Below, in pieces: positions 1-6,775 of a stretch of 9,653 nucleotides of DNA. This DNA is from Gemmatimonas phototrophica (lineage in GTDB: Bacteria > Gemmatimonadota > Gemmatimonadetes > Gemmatimonadales > Gemmatimonadaceae). Below the pieces are notes generated by a model, which was given only the letters and a program-made list of their open reading frames with translations, was not told the origin of the DNA and made no database searches. Every line of letters begins with the position of its first letter. Positions within the stretch are counted from its first letter, which is position 1. Position numbers and translations under genes: made by a program. The stretch spans positions 1 through 9,653 of the forward strand of contig CAMBRJ010000067.1 of assembly GCA_945870175.1 (NCBI GenBank), written 5' to 3'.

Positions 1-2
1 GC

Positions 3-2255
3 GGCGGCCATCCTCCGGCAGGCGCGGCGCGGTCGGTCCCCGTGATCGCCGGCGCCGTGCCAACGGCCGACGACGCCCTCCTGGGCCGCGAGGCGGTCCT
101 CGCGCAGGCGATGGCACGCGTGCGCGCCGGTGCGCGGGTGCTCGCCCTGACGGGTGCCGCTGGCACCGGCACGTCGCGCGTCGCGATCGAACTCTTCACG
201 CAGCTGCAGAACGACTTCCCTCACGGTGCCGCCTACGTGTCACTCGCCACGGTGACCGAGGCGAGTGGCGTAATGCCCACCATCAGCACCGCGCTCGGCA
301 TCGCCGAAGCACACGGCCGCTCGGCGTTGGACGCGATCGCGACGGTGATCGGCGGAGGCCGCACTCTCTTGCTGCTCGACAACATGGAGCACGCGAGCGA
401 CTCGGCCGCCGACATCGCCGAGCTGGTGTCGCGTTGTTCCGGCGTGTGCGTGATCACGACCAGTCGGGCACCGCTCACGATCGGCATCGAGCACGCGCTC
501 GCGGTACCGACGTTGGTCGTTCCCGATATGCACGTGTTACGCGTGGACGCGCTGCTGCCTGCCACCGCCGTCGAGCTCTTCGTGCACCGTGCGGTGAAGG
601 CGCAACCCGCGTTCGCACTCACCACCGCCAACCGGGCCGACGTCGCAGCGATTTGCGCTCGACTCGACGGGATGCCGCTGGCGCTCGAGCTGGCCGCGGC
701 GCGACTTCGCCTGTTCGAGCCGGCCGCGTTGCGGCAGCAGCTGGACGACGCGATCGATCTGCCGACCGCCGACGATCGCGATCTCCAGTGGCGCCAGCGC
801 ACACTGCGCGCCACCATCGCCTGGAGCGATTCGCTGCTGGACGCGGCCGAACAGCAGCTGTTGCGCTACCTGTCGGTATTCGCCGACGGCTGGGCACTCT
901 CGGAGATGGAAGTAGTGTGCTACGCCGCGCCCGATCGATGGCGCGCGCCCGACGAACTGCGCGCGCTGGTCGACCACGGCCTCGTGCGTGTGCTGGACGC
1001 CGGTGCGCGCTATGCGCTACTGGAACCGATCCGGGCGTTCGCCGCCGATTCGCTGCGGGAGCGCGGCGAGGCGGAGGCGGTGCAGCGCGCGCACGCCATG
1101 GTATTTCTGGCGTGTGCGGACGACGTGCATGCGGGTATCACCGGCACGACGCAGCTTGCGGCCATGCAGCGTGCCCGCCGTGACGACGCCAACATGCGGG
1201 CGGCGATCGGCTGGTTCACCGCGCAGGCGCGCCTCGGTCTCCCGCCGCGCGAGCCTGCCGCGGCGGATGCGGTCGAGCACGGGCTCTTGCTGTGCGGTGC
1301 GCTCTATTGGTACTGGCATATCAGCGGGCAGCACGTCACGGCGCGCGCGTCGATCGACGCGCTGATGCCGATGGCGAGCGGCCGCGCGCCGAGCCGGGGG
1401 CGTGCGCGGTCGCTGCTCGCGAGTGGCATGGTCTCGGTGAACGCCGGCGAGATGGAGCGTGGCGTCGACGAGTTGGCGCGCGCACTGGCCGACGCGCGCG
1501 TACTGGCCGACGACGCGCTGCTGGCCGAGGCGTACATGGGTGTCGGCTACGGGCACATGAGCCTGGGGCACATGGAGGAGTCGGGCGCGGCGCTGGACGA
1601 GGCGATCGCGTTCGGTGAGCGGGCGCAACACGACTTCCTGCGGTCATTCTCGATGTCGATGAAAGGCCTGCAGCTCTTCGTGTGTGACGCACTCGACGCG
1701 GGCTTCGATTTGTTGACGCAAGCGCGAAGAATCCAGACGCGTATCGGTGACGACGAAGGCGGTGGCCTCGCGCTCAGCTTTCTCGCGCAAATGACTGCCG
1801 CGCGAGGCGAGGTGGGTCGCGCGCTCGAACTGTACGGGCAAGCGCTGTCGTCGTTCAAACGGGTGGGTGACCGGCCGGAGCTGGCGCGCGTGCACAGCGA
1901 AATCGGGTGGACGGCACTCGGCGCGTCGCGTTTCGCGGTGGCGCGTGAGGCGTTCCGTCGGTCCCTACGCGTGTACAACGACGTCGGCAGCACGCGCGGC
2001 GTCGGGTCGGCGCTGGCGGGACTCGCCGTTGCGCACGCGGCCGACGGGCGCGCCGCACGTGCGGTCACGATCGCGGCGGCAGCCGATGCCCTATCCGAAC
2101 GCACCGGTGTGGTCGTGGCGCATCCGATGGGGCCGGAGATGGCTGGCCACGTGGACACGGCGCGCGCGACGATTGGGCAGGAGTTGTTGGAGGCGTTGGT
2201 GGTGGCAGGGCGCGAGATGTCACCGGGCGCCGTACTGACGATGATCGCGGGATAG
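3..2255 (+). CDS. NB-ARC/STAND-type ATPase with TPR repeats (5' partial)
   Basis: This is a signalling ATPase of the AfsR/MalT-like STAND class, in which a nucleotide-binding switch is followed by TPRs that bind a partner or ligand. The frame is open to the left edge, so the gene starts upstream. The first in-window start codon is GTG at 42, but the leading 13 codons look like an interdomain linker. Numbering from 42, a VGRE-like motif (LLGRE) is at 13-17, the P-loop region at 38-45, Walker B LLLLDN at 109-114, a TSR sensor-like motif near 140, GMPLALELAAARL at 210-222, the RQRTLRATIAW helix at 251-261, and TPR-like helical repeats from about 453 to 700. The P-loop reads GAAGTGTS, with Thr44 where the family has the catalytic Lys. 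The missing N-terminal part could be a winged-helix/BTAD, kinase or cyclase domain, and the window cannot decide. The stop is TAG. The family call is secure; the target is unknown. Confidence 0.85.
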   Translation, partial: GGHPPAGAARSVPVIAGAVPTADDALLGREAVLAQAMARVRAGARVLALTGAAGTGTSRVAIELFTQLQNDFPHGAAYVSLATVTEASGVMPTISTALGIAEAHGRSALDAIATVIGGGRTLLLLDNMEHASDSAADIAELVSRCSGVCVITTSRAPLTIGIEHALAVPTLVVPDMHVLRVDALLPATAVELFVHRAVKAQPAFALTTANRADVAAICARLDGMPLALELAAARLRLFEPAALRQQLDDAIDLPTADDRDLQWRQRTLRATIAWSDSLLDAAEQQLLRYLSVFADGWALSEMEVVCYAAPDRWRAPDELRALVDHGLVRVLDAGARYALLEPIRAFAADSLRERGEAEAVQRAHAMVFLACADDVHAGITGTTQLAAMQRARRDDANMRAAIGWFTAQARLGLPPREPAAADAVEHGLLLCGALYWYWHISGQHVTARASIDALMPMASGRAPSRGRARSLLASGMVSVNAGEMERGVDELARALADARVLADDALLAEAYMGVGYGHMSLGHMEESGAALDEAIAFGERAQHDFLRSFSMSMKGLQLFVCDALDAGFDLLTQARRIQTRIGDDEGGGLALSFLAQMTAARGEVGRALELYGQALSSFKRVGDRPELARVHSEIGWTALGASRFAVAREAFRRSLRVYNDVGSTRGVGSALAGLAVAHAADGRAARAVTIAAAADALSERTGVVVAHPMGPEMAGHVDTARATIGQELLEALVVAGREMSPGAVLTMIAG

Positions 2256-2264
2256 AGCCCCAGC

Positions 2265-2867
2265 CTACCAGGACACGGACGCCACCACGGCGGCGCCCGC
2301 ATCGCCTGTTGGCACTTCCGACGCATTGAGCAGCATCACCATGGCCTCGGGCAGCTCCCTGCCCTCGCTCACATCGGTCTGGAGTTCGGCGTTCAGGTAC
2401 GTGGTCGCCGCCGCATTCGCCGCGTCGAGCGTCTCTCCCTGCACCAGCAAGGTTCCCTGAATGGGATAGTTGCCGCCTTCGCGCATGAAGGCCACGAGAA
2501 ACGTGGGGACGCTAGGTCGTGCCGCCAGCCGGCGGGGCTCGATCACCACCGTCGAGGCGGCGGCCAGCGAGCGCTCGTATTCCGGCGCCGTCGGATCCAA
2601 CTCGAGGCAGGCCGCGCGGATCGTGCAGTCGGTGCCGGCGGAATAGCCGCTGTGCAGCGGCGCCGCGAATACGCTGAGCCGGTACGGAGCGCCCAGCGGG
2701 AGATCCTTCCGCGCCTGGGCGTCGATCCCGACCACGCGCCCACGCACGAGTCCTCCGGCCACCCCAAACTGCACGCCGTCGCCGGGAGTGAACACGGGAA
2801 ACGATCCGGGCTCGCTGATGCGTCGCACCGAATGAATCATCGGGGTGTGGAGCACAAACGACGCCAT
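2265..2867 (-). CDS. Hypothetical protein, 200 residues
   Basis: I do not recognise this protein. It has no signal peptide, no obvious membrane helix and no catalytic motif I can name, so it is probably cytoplasmic. The N-terminal part (about residues 20-75) is rich in Gly, Val and short hydrophobic runs, with a PGDGVQFG turn and a GRVVGIDA segment, suggesting a small beta-barrel-like fold. The middle has an acidic and aromatic stretch (about 85-100) and the C-terminal half alternates helix- and strand-like segments. The start ATG at 2867 lies 32 bases after the stop of the SEC-C gene on the same strand, so co-transcription is likely. No good Shine-Dalgarno sequence precedes it, and an alternative in-frame ATG lies at codon 10. 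Its TAG stop sits 9 bases from the end of the convergent NB-ARC gene, with no terminator hairpin visible between them. That it is a real gene is supported by its clean length, operon position and plausible protein composition. Confidence 0.7.
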   Translation of the reverse strand: MASFVLHTPMIHSVRRISEPGSFPVFTPGDGVQFGVAGGLVRGRVVGIDAQARKDLPLGAPYRLSVFAAPLHSGYSAGTDCTIRAACLELDPTAPEYERSLAAASTVVIEPRRLAARPSVPTFLVAFMREGGNYPIQGTLLVQGETLDAANAAATTYLNAELQTDVSEGRELPEAMVMLLNASEVPTGDAGAAVVASVSW

Positions 2868-2899
2868 GGCAAGAGTATCGCCCGCTTCGCGACGTTACT

Positions 2900-3703
2900 T
2901 CAGTGCGGCGCGATCGGCCCGGCGTCTTCACCCGCATCATCACCTGCATCATCGCCGTAACTCGCCTCGGCCGTCTCCGAAAACCGCCGCGAGAGCCGCA
3001 CCTGCCACGCGGGGTCCCGTTGGAGATCGGCGGGAATCGGCGCGGCGCTGACGCCGGCATCGGCACAGACGTCGGCCAGCAACTCCTTCGCGTCGACAAT
3101 CACCAGCGTGTCGGCGTGCAGCCCGGAGAACACGCGGACGCCGTCGGCCTCGATGACGTACGCCAGCACGAACTCACTGGGGCCGAGATCGTGGGTGAGG
3201 TCGGGTTCGTGCACGAAGCAGGTGGTGTTGCTGAGCCGATCGGTGATCGTGGCGCCGACACCGGCTTCCACTGTCTCGACTTCCCACAGGCCCAGCGGAG
3301 CGCGCAAGGCGGCGCTGACCATCGCGCGCGTGTCAGCGTCGGCCCGCTTGCCGGCGGCGTCATCGAGCCACGCGGCGGCGACGGTCTTGCCGAGTGATGT
3401 GGGTACGTAGTTGAAGAGCGACCAGGTGGTGAACAGGTCGGCGACGCCTTCGTCAACGTCCTCGTCCTCCTTCATCCCCCACGCGTCGAGCGACTTGTCG
3501 ATCCACTCGGCGGTCAGCTTCTTCTCCGCCCAGTCGAGCAGTTCCTGCCCCACGCGCTTCTGGCGCTGAAGCACGACGTCACCACGGAGCCATTCGGCGC
3601 GTGCGTTCGCGGGCAACGCGGCCGCTTCGGGGGGTACGGCGGCGCCGTGACACTTCTTGAATTTTTTACCGGAGCCGCATGGGCAGGGTGCGTTTCGATC
3701 CAT
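2900..3703 (-). CDS. SEC-C zinc-motif domain protein
   Basis: This 267-residue protein begins with a textbook SEC-C motif: Cys7, Cys9, Cys18 and His19 in the pattern CxC-x8-CH, within CPCGSGKKFKKCHG. This zinc-binding module is known from the SecA C-terminus, where it contacts SecB and ribosomes, and from many small stand-alone proteins of unclear function. Here it sits at the N-terminus, so this is not SecA. The rest has a Trp/Phe-rich helical segment (about 50-115, including FTTWSLFNY) and then an alpha/beta region with a conserved-looking LSNTTCFVHEPDLTHDL stretch near 155-170. The C-terminal 20 residues are an acidic DDAG/EDAG repeat. No signal peptide or membrane helix is seen, so it should be cytoplasmic. 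The start is ATG at 3703, six bases after a TAGATT element, with no Shine-Dalgarno sequence. The stop is TGA, showing that TGA is used as a normal stop in this genome. The exact role is unknown. Confidence 0.85.
   Translation of the reverse strand: MDRNAPCPCGSGKKFKKCHGAAVPPEAAALPANARAEWLRGDVVLQRQKRVGQELLDWAEKKLTAEWIDKSLDAWGMKEDEDVDEGVADLFTTWSLFNYVPTSLGKTVAAAWLDDAAGKRADADTRAMVSAALRAPLGLWEVETVEAGVGATITDRLSNTTCFVHEPDLTHDLGPSEFVLAYVIEADGVRVFSGLHADTLVIVDAKELLADVCADAGVSAAPIPADLQRDPAWQVRLSRRFSETAEASYGDDAGDDAGEDAGPIAPH
2925..2960 (-). repeat. Three imperfect 12-base tandem units in the SEC-C gene tail
   Basis: On the plus strand the units read TCTTCACCCGCA, TCATCACCTGCA and TCATCGCCGTAA. On the minus strand they encode the acidic DDAG/DDAG/EDAG tail of the SEC-C protein. 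Multiples of 12 bases keep the frame, so copy number could vary between strains without breaking the gene. Confidence 0.5.
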
Positions 3704-3709
3704 GCGGAG

Positions 3710-3715
3710 AATCTA
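3710..3715 (-). promoter_or_regulatory. Putative -10 element (TAGATT) for a leaderless SEC-C mRNA
   Basis: On the minus strand TAGATT fits the TANNNT form of a bacterial -10 box and ends 6 bases before the ATG of the SEC-C gene. There is no purine-rich ribosome binding site between them. Transcription starting about 7 bases after the -10 box would begin at the ATG itself. No convincing -35 box is seen. The same arrangement recurs before two other genes in this window. Confidence 0.4.
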
Positions 3716-3772
3716 GCGATGGGCCTGACATCGAGAATTAGGACCGAGACAGCGCTTGCGCCTGCACGCGAC

Positions 3773-4408
3773 TTACCGCTTGCGCAGCCAGCGGAAGCCA
3801 ATGCCCAGCGTCCCGATCGAGAGCGACTCGCCGCGCTGGCTGCCGAGAAAGGTACCGGTGTAAAAGATCGTGGGCGTGGAGCCGCGAAGTCGTGGCGACG
3901 CCAAATCGAGGCGCACCGCGGTGCCGACTCGCCCACCTTCCCCTTCGACGCGGAACAGCGCGGGGCCGACCATGACGCGCAGGACCGTGGAGCGGATATC
4001 GAAGGCACCGCCGGTCACGAGCTGCAGCTGCTCCTCGAAGCGGCGATTCTGACACTCGGCGCTGCCGCGAACGATGTAGCAGGACCCGCTGTTGCCCACG
4101 TTGAGCGGTGTGGCGCGCAGCCCGACGATCCAGGCGCGCTTCGGCATGCGCTTGAGCGGGGCCGTCAGCAGCGCCGACAGCGCGACGGTCGGCGCCTCGG
4201 CCTGCGCCGTGCTCGAGGTAACCGAGCCGCCCTCCACTTCACCCGTGAGCAATCCGGTGGTGGTGTAAAACCCCATCGCGACGCCCGGACGGCGCTGGGC
4301 CGCCAGCAGGGTGGGCACGGCCACCGACAGGGCCACGGAGACGACGGCCGAGACAACAAGGGAAACGGCAGCGGTGCTGATCGCCACTCGGCGGGAACGG
4401 ACGCGCAT
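3773..4408 (-). CDS. Small secreted, probably outer-membrane beta-rich protein
   Basis: The product has 211 residues. It begins with a clear signal peptide: Arg-rich n-region (MRVRSRRVA), a hydrophobic core at about 8-35, and a likely signal peptidase site at LLAAQ, after residue 37. The mature part is rich in alternating polar and hydrophobic strand-like segments and Gly, and ends IGTLGIGFRWLRKR, resembling the last strand of an outer-membrane barrel. Cys110 and Cys119 flank a short loop and could form a disulfide. I chose ATG 4408 rather than the in-frame ATG at 4477 because a GAGGA ribosome binding site lies 6 bases upstream of it and the signal peptide then starts at residue 1. The gene is divergent from the TonB-dependent receptor, which suggests a shared envelope role (inference). 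Its stop (TAA) is 69 bases before the SEC-C start. I recognise no named family; a predicted outer-membrane barrel or periplasmic protein are the main options. Confidence 0.72.
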   Translation of the reverse strand: MRVRSRRVAISTAAVSLVVSAVVSVALSVAVPTLLAAQRRPGVAMGFYTTTGLLTGEVEGGSVTSSTAQAEAPTVALSALLTAPLKRMPKRAWIVGLRATPLNVGNSGSCYIVRGSAECQNRRFEEQLQLVTGGAFDIRSTVLRVMVGPALFRVEGEGGRVGTAVRLDLASPRLRGSTPTIFYTGTFLGSQRGESLSIGTLGIGFRWLRKR

Positions 4409-4414
4409 TGAGAG

Positions 4415-4419
4415 TCCTC
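4415..4419 (-). promoter_or_regulatory. Ribosome binding site GAGGA, 6 bases before ATG 4408
   Basis: On the minus strand GAGGA is followed by CTCTCA and then ATG. It is the only strong Shine-Dalgarno match before any start in this window, and it fixes the start of the small envelope protein at 4408 instead of 4477. Confidence 0.6.
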
Positions 4420-4426
4420 GTGGGGG

Positions 4427-4441
4427 TGTCCGGACAAGATA
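4427..4441 (-). promoter_or_regulatory. Putative -10 box overlapping a 10-base palindrome (possible operator)
   Basis: On the minus strand TATCTT (4441-4436) fits a -10 box about 28 bases before the ATG of the small envelope protein. It overlaps by one base the perfect palindrome TGTCCGGACA (4427-4436), which would cover the transcription start. A repressor bound there would block the promoter. No good -35 box is seen, and a palindrome of this size can occur by chance in the 94-base intergenic region. Confidence 0.3.
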
Positions 4442-4490
4442 AGGCAGCTCGTCGGGCTTTCGCCCACAGCAGCCCATCGCCCGCGGCCAT

Positions 4491-4496
4491 TACGAT
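4491..4496 (+). promoter_or_regulatory. Putative -10 element (TACGAT) for a leaderless receptor mRNA
   Basis: TACGAT matches TATAAT at four of six bases and ends 6 bases before the ATG at 4503. The intervening TCTCCA holds no Shine-Dalgarno sequence. The mRNA would start at or next to the ATG. No clear -35 box lies 16-18 bases upstream. Confidence 0.4.
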
Positions 4497-4502
4497 TCTC
4501 CA

Positions 4503-5957
4503 ATGCCCCTCTCCCGTTCCACGGCCGTCGCCGTGCTCTTGTTCGCGGCGCTGTCTTTTGTCGGCCTTGCCGCCCCGCTGCACGCCCAACCCGCCGACAG
4601 TGGTCGCGTGCACGTGACCGTTCAGGAATCCATGGGCATGCGCTCCGGGTTTCTCGTGCAGGCCGCGGGGCGTAGCGCCATCACCGACACCAGTGGCATC
4701 GCGCGACTCACCCTCCCGTCGGGGCGCCAGCTCGTCACGGTAACGCGCACCGGATTCCTGCCACTCCGCCTGGCCGTGCTCGTCGTGCGCGACAGCCTCG
4801 TGACCGCCAAGGTCACGGCAATGATGGCCACACCGACGACTGATGGCGATGCCATGAGCACGATGGCCATGCCCGAGGTTCGCGTGAGCGCTACGCGCAC
4901 CGAACGCTTGGCGGGCGAGACACCGATCCGTGTGGAAGTGGTCGACGAGATGGAGGTGGATGAGAAGACGCTGATGGCGCCGAGCGGGATCAGCATGCTG
5001 CTGAACGAGACGCCGGGACTGCGCGTGCAGGCCACCGCCCCCGGGCTCGGCACCGGCAGCGTGCGCATTCTCGGACTGCCGGGGGAATACACGCTCATGC
5101 TCGCCGACGGCTTGCCGCTCTATGGTGCCAGTGCGAGTGCGCTCGGCCCGCTCGATGTCTCGCCGGTGGATCTGCAGCGCGTGGAGATCATCAAGGGCGC
5201 GGCGTCGGCGCTGTACGGTGGGCAATCACTTGGCGGCGTGATCAACCTCGTGTCGAAGCCGCCCACGGGCAACAAGGAAGTGCTGCTGAATCGCCGCACG
5301 ATGGGCGTGACCGATGCCGCGACCTGGCTCAGCCATCGCTTCAGCAAAGGCGTGGGCGTGTCGTTGCTGGGTACCGGCACCACGCAGTCCGCGCAGGATA
5401 TCGACAACGACGGCTGGGCCGACCAGGCGCGTGCGAGGCGGTGGAGCGTGCGCCCGCGCGTGAGCGCGGTGGACTCACGTGGCCGTTCGCTGTTCCTCAC
5501 CGCCGGCGCTGGTCACGATGATCGTACCGGGGGTGCGGTCGGCAACGCGTTCACGGTGAATGGCGCGCCGTTCCGCGAGGCGCTGCGCAGCGATCGCGCG
5601 GACGTGGGTGGCACCGCGCGGATTCCACTGCAGAACGGAGGCAGCGCGTCACTGCGCTTTGCGGTGGCGAACACGGCGCGTGGGCGCACCTTCGGCACCG
5701 GCCCACGCGAGGACGACCGCACGACCACGGGGTTTCTGGAAACGACGCGGACGTTCGAGGGATCAACGCGCGTATTCGTGGTGGGCGGCGTGCTGCAGCT
5801 CGACCAGTATCGCAATGCGCTGAATAGCTCCTTCGATCACCGGTGGCTCGTGCCCGGGGCGTTCGTGACCACCGAGCAGAAGTTGGGGCCGGTGACGCTG
5901 TCCGGTAGCGTTCGCGCGGATGCGCATCCGGATGCAAGCGCGCAACTCACGGAGTGA
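4503..5957 (+). CDS. TonB-dependent receptor, N-terminal part (ends at in-frame TGA)
   Basis: This piece carries the entry half of an outer-membrane transporter that takes up a scarce ligand, such as an iron-siderophore or cobalamin, using TonB energy. A signal peptide covers residues 1-28 (cleavage at LHA-Q). A carboxypeptidase-regulatory-like beta domain follows at about 33-105. A TonB-box-like segment, PEVRVSATRTE, is at 124-134. The plug runs from about 140 to 252 and includes VRILGLPGEYTLMLADGLPLYG, the VEIIKGAASALYGG motif and GGVINLVSK (244-252). The first part of the barrel follows, with an Asp-rich DIDNDGWAD loop at 299-307 that could bind calcium (inference). The reading frame stops at codon 485, well before the barrel is complete. 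A full receptor of this family would be about 740 residues. On its own this 484-residue product should not form a working channel. Nothing in the sequence identifies the ligand. Confidence 0.85.
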   Translation: MPLSRSTAVAVLLFAALSFVGLAAPLHAQPADSGRVHVTVQESMGMRSGFLVQAAGRSAITDTSGIARLTLPSGRQLVTVTRTGFLPLRLAVLVVRDSLVTAKVTAMMATPTTDGDAMSTMAMPEVRVSATRTERLAGETPIRVEVVDEMEVDEKTLMAPSGISMLLNETPGLRVQATAPGLGTGSVRILGLPGEYTLMLADGLPLYGASASALGPLDVSPVDLQRVEIIKGAASALYGGQSLGGVINLVSKPPTGNKEVLLNRRTMGVTDAATWLSHRFSKGVGVSLLGTGTTQSAQDIDNDGWADQARARRWSVRPRVSAVDSRGRSLFLTAGAGHDDRTGGAVGNAFTVNGAPFREALRSDRADVGGTARIPLQNGGSASLRFAVANTARGRTFGTGPREDDRTTTGFLETTRTFEGSTRVFVVGGVLQLDQYRNALNSSFDHRWLVPGAFVTTEQKLGPVTLSGSVRADAHPDASAQLTE

Positions 5958-6719
5958 GTGGCCCTGCTTGTCAGTCCGGCGCCCGGGTGGTCGGTGCGCG
6001 GTAGCGTCGGCACCGGCTACACGGCTCCCACGGGCCGAACCGAGGAGACAGAAGCGATCGGGCTCCGCGCGGTGCGAACGACGCGCGCGCTCGATCCCGA
6101 GCGTAGCCTGGGCGCGATGCTCGACGTGAACGGTTCGCTGGTCGGCGCCGAAGTGCTGCTTACGGCCTACGGATCGCGCATTGCCGACGCCGTGCAACTC
6201 GGCGAGGTCGCGGGTGCGGTTGGACAGGCCGAACTGCGGAATGCGTCGGCACCCACGCGTGTCGGCGGCGTCGAAGCGCTCGCCGTCTGGCGGTTCGCGG
6301 CGGGCAAGTTCATTGCGAACTATGGCTATGCGCAGGGGAGCCGAACCGATGTCACCTCCGGCGTGCGCGAGGCACTCCCGCTGCTCACGCGTCACCGTGT
6401 TGGTGGTGATCTCATGATCGAGCGCCCGGGCGTGTATCGCTGGGGCATCGAAGGCACGTGGTTCGGGGCGCAGCCGCTCGACGATAATCCCTTCCGCACC
6501 GCGTCGAAGCCCTATGTGTACGTGATGGCGATCTACGGCCGGCAGATCGGTCCGGTCGAACTGATCGCGAACTTCGAGAACTTGCTCAACGTACGGCAAA
6601 CCAACACCGACCCCCTCGTGCGTCCGACGCCGGGCATGGGCGGCCGACGCACCACCGACGTGTGGGCGCCGCTGGAGGGGTTTATGGCAAATGTGGCGGT
6701 GCGGTATCGATGGAAGTAG
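5958..6719 (+). CDS. TonB-dependent receptor, C-terminal barrel part
   Basis: This is the remaining half of the receptor's beta-barrel, in the same frame as the upstream piece. It has no signal peptide and starts in mid-strand (ALLVSPAPGWSVRGSVGTGYTAPT), so it is not an independent gene by design. It keeps typical late-barrel features: the GTGYTAP and TEETEAIGLR segments, NFENLLNVRQTNTDPL in the penultimate strands, and a final strand ending VAVRYRW-K. The GTG directly after the TGA could act as a start after termination, since GGAG (5951-5954) lies just before it, but the 3-base spacing is too short for normal initiation. Its intact coding quality shows that the gene has not decayed far. The stop TAG is 63 bases before the kinase start. 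Confidence 0.75.
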   Translation: MALLVSPAPGWSVRGSVGTGYTAPTGRTEETEAIGLRAVRTTRALDPERSLGAMLDVNGSLVGAEVLLTAYGSRIADAVQLGEVAGAVGQAELRNASAPTRVGGVEALAVWRFAAGKFIANYGYAQGSRTDVTSGVREALPLLTRHRVGGDLMIERPGVYRWGIEGTWFGAQPLDDNPFRTASKPYVYVMAIYGRQIGPVELIANFENLLNVRQTNTDPLVRPTPGMGGRRTTDVWAPLEGFMANVAVRYRWK

Positions 6720-6733
6720 CGAAATCATCCCCA

Positions 6734-6768
6734 ACGACGCCCGTCGTGGCACCCGCCGTCGGCGCGTG
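6734..6768. other. Two adjacent inverted repeats before the kinase gene
   Basis: ACGACG (6734-6739) pairs with CGTCGT (6742-6747). Next to it CGCCG (6754-6758) and CGGCG (6760-6764) flank a single T, with outer CAC/GTG arms (6750-6752, 6766-6768). Neither is followed by a T run, so they do not look like an intrinsic terminator. They lie just upstream of the putative kinase -10 box and could be operator half-sites or chance GC-rich symmetry. Confidence 0.25.
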
Positions 6769-6769
6769 G

Positions 6770-6775
6770 TACCTT
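6770..6775 (+). promoter_or_regulatory. Putative extended -10 element (TGG-TACCTT) for leaderless kinase mRNA
   Basis: TACCTT fits TANNNT, is preceded by TGG as in an extended -10 box, and ends 7 bases before ATG 6783. GTGGCA at 6746-6751 is a four-of-six match to TTGACA with an 18-base spacer. The bases before the ATG (TGCCCCT) contain no ribosome binding site, so translation of a leaderless mRNA is expected. Confidence 0.45.

Larger units (their letters stand above)
4503..6719 (+). pseudogene. TonB-dependent receptor gene interrupted by one in-frame TGA
   Basis: The two reading frames on either side of 5955-5957 are in the same phase and together give a receptor of normal size, about 738 codons, with every expected region in order. 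The only break is GAG TGA GTG. In receptors of this kind the matching strand typically reads like L-S-P-R-L-A-L-L, so the stop most likely replaces an Arg codon. A single C-to-T change from CGA would explain it. No frameshift or other stop is present in the remaining 253 codons. The interruption is therefore recent, a sequencing or assembly error, or read through at some level. Selenocysteine is unlikely because homologues do not carry Cys there. Confidence 0.7.

Noticed and set aside
2256..2264. Terminator between the convergent NB-ARC and 200-residue genes
   Set aside because: The gap is only 9 bases and neither it nor the gene ends shows a stem followed by a T run.
1547..2326. 259-codon minus-strand frame opposite the TPR region
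   Set aside because: Ser/Arg/Ala-rich shadow of a gene with clear TPR coding on the other strand.
3647..4411. 254-codon open frame on the plus strand opposite the small envelope protein
   Set aside because: The minus-strand gene has a signal peptide and ribosome binding site; this frame is Arg/Gly/His-rich and runs across two genes and their gap.
4454..4465. GGGC-TTTC-GCCC hairpin in the divergent promoter region
   Set aside because: The stem is only four pairs, lies upstream of the start site of the minus gene, and has no T run, so neither terminator nor attenuator is supported.
4409..4477. Upstream ATG at 4477 as the start of the small envelope protein
   Set aside because: It would add 23 non-signal residues in front of a good signal peptide, and the GAGGA site points to 4408.
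4239..5225. 328-codon open frame on the minus strand over the receptor N-terminus and its promoter region
   Set aside because: It is antisense to the signal peptide and plug, has a low-complexity His/Arg/Gly composition, and covers the divergent promoters.
5955..5957. TGA as selenocysteine or tryptophan
   Set aside because: Trp is encoded by TGG throughout, TGA ends the SEC-C gene, and the site corresponds to Arg rather than Cys in related receptors. No SECIS-like structure was evident by eye.
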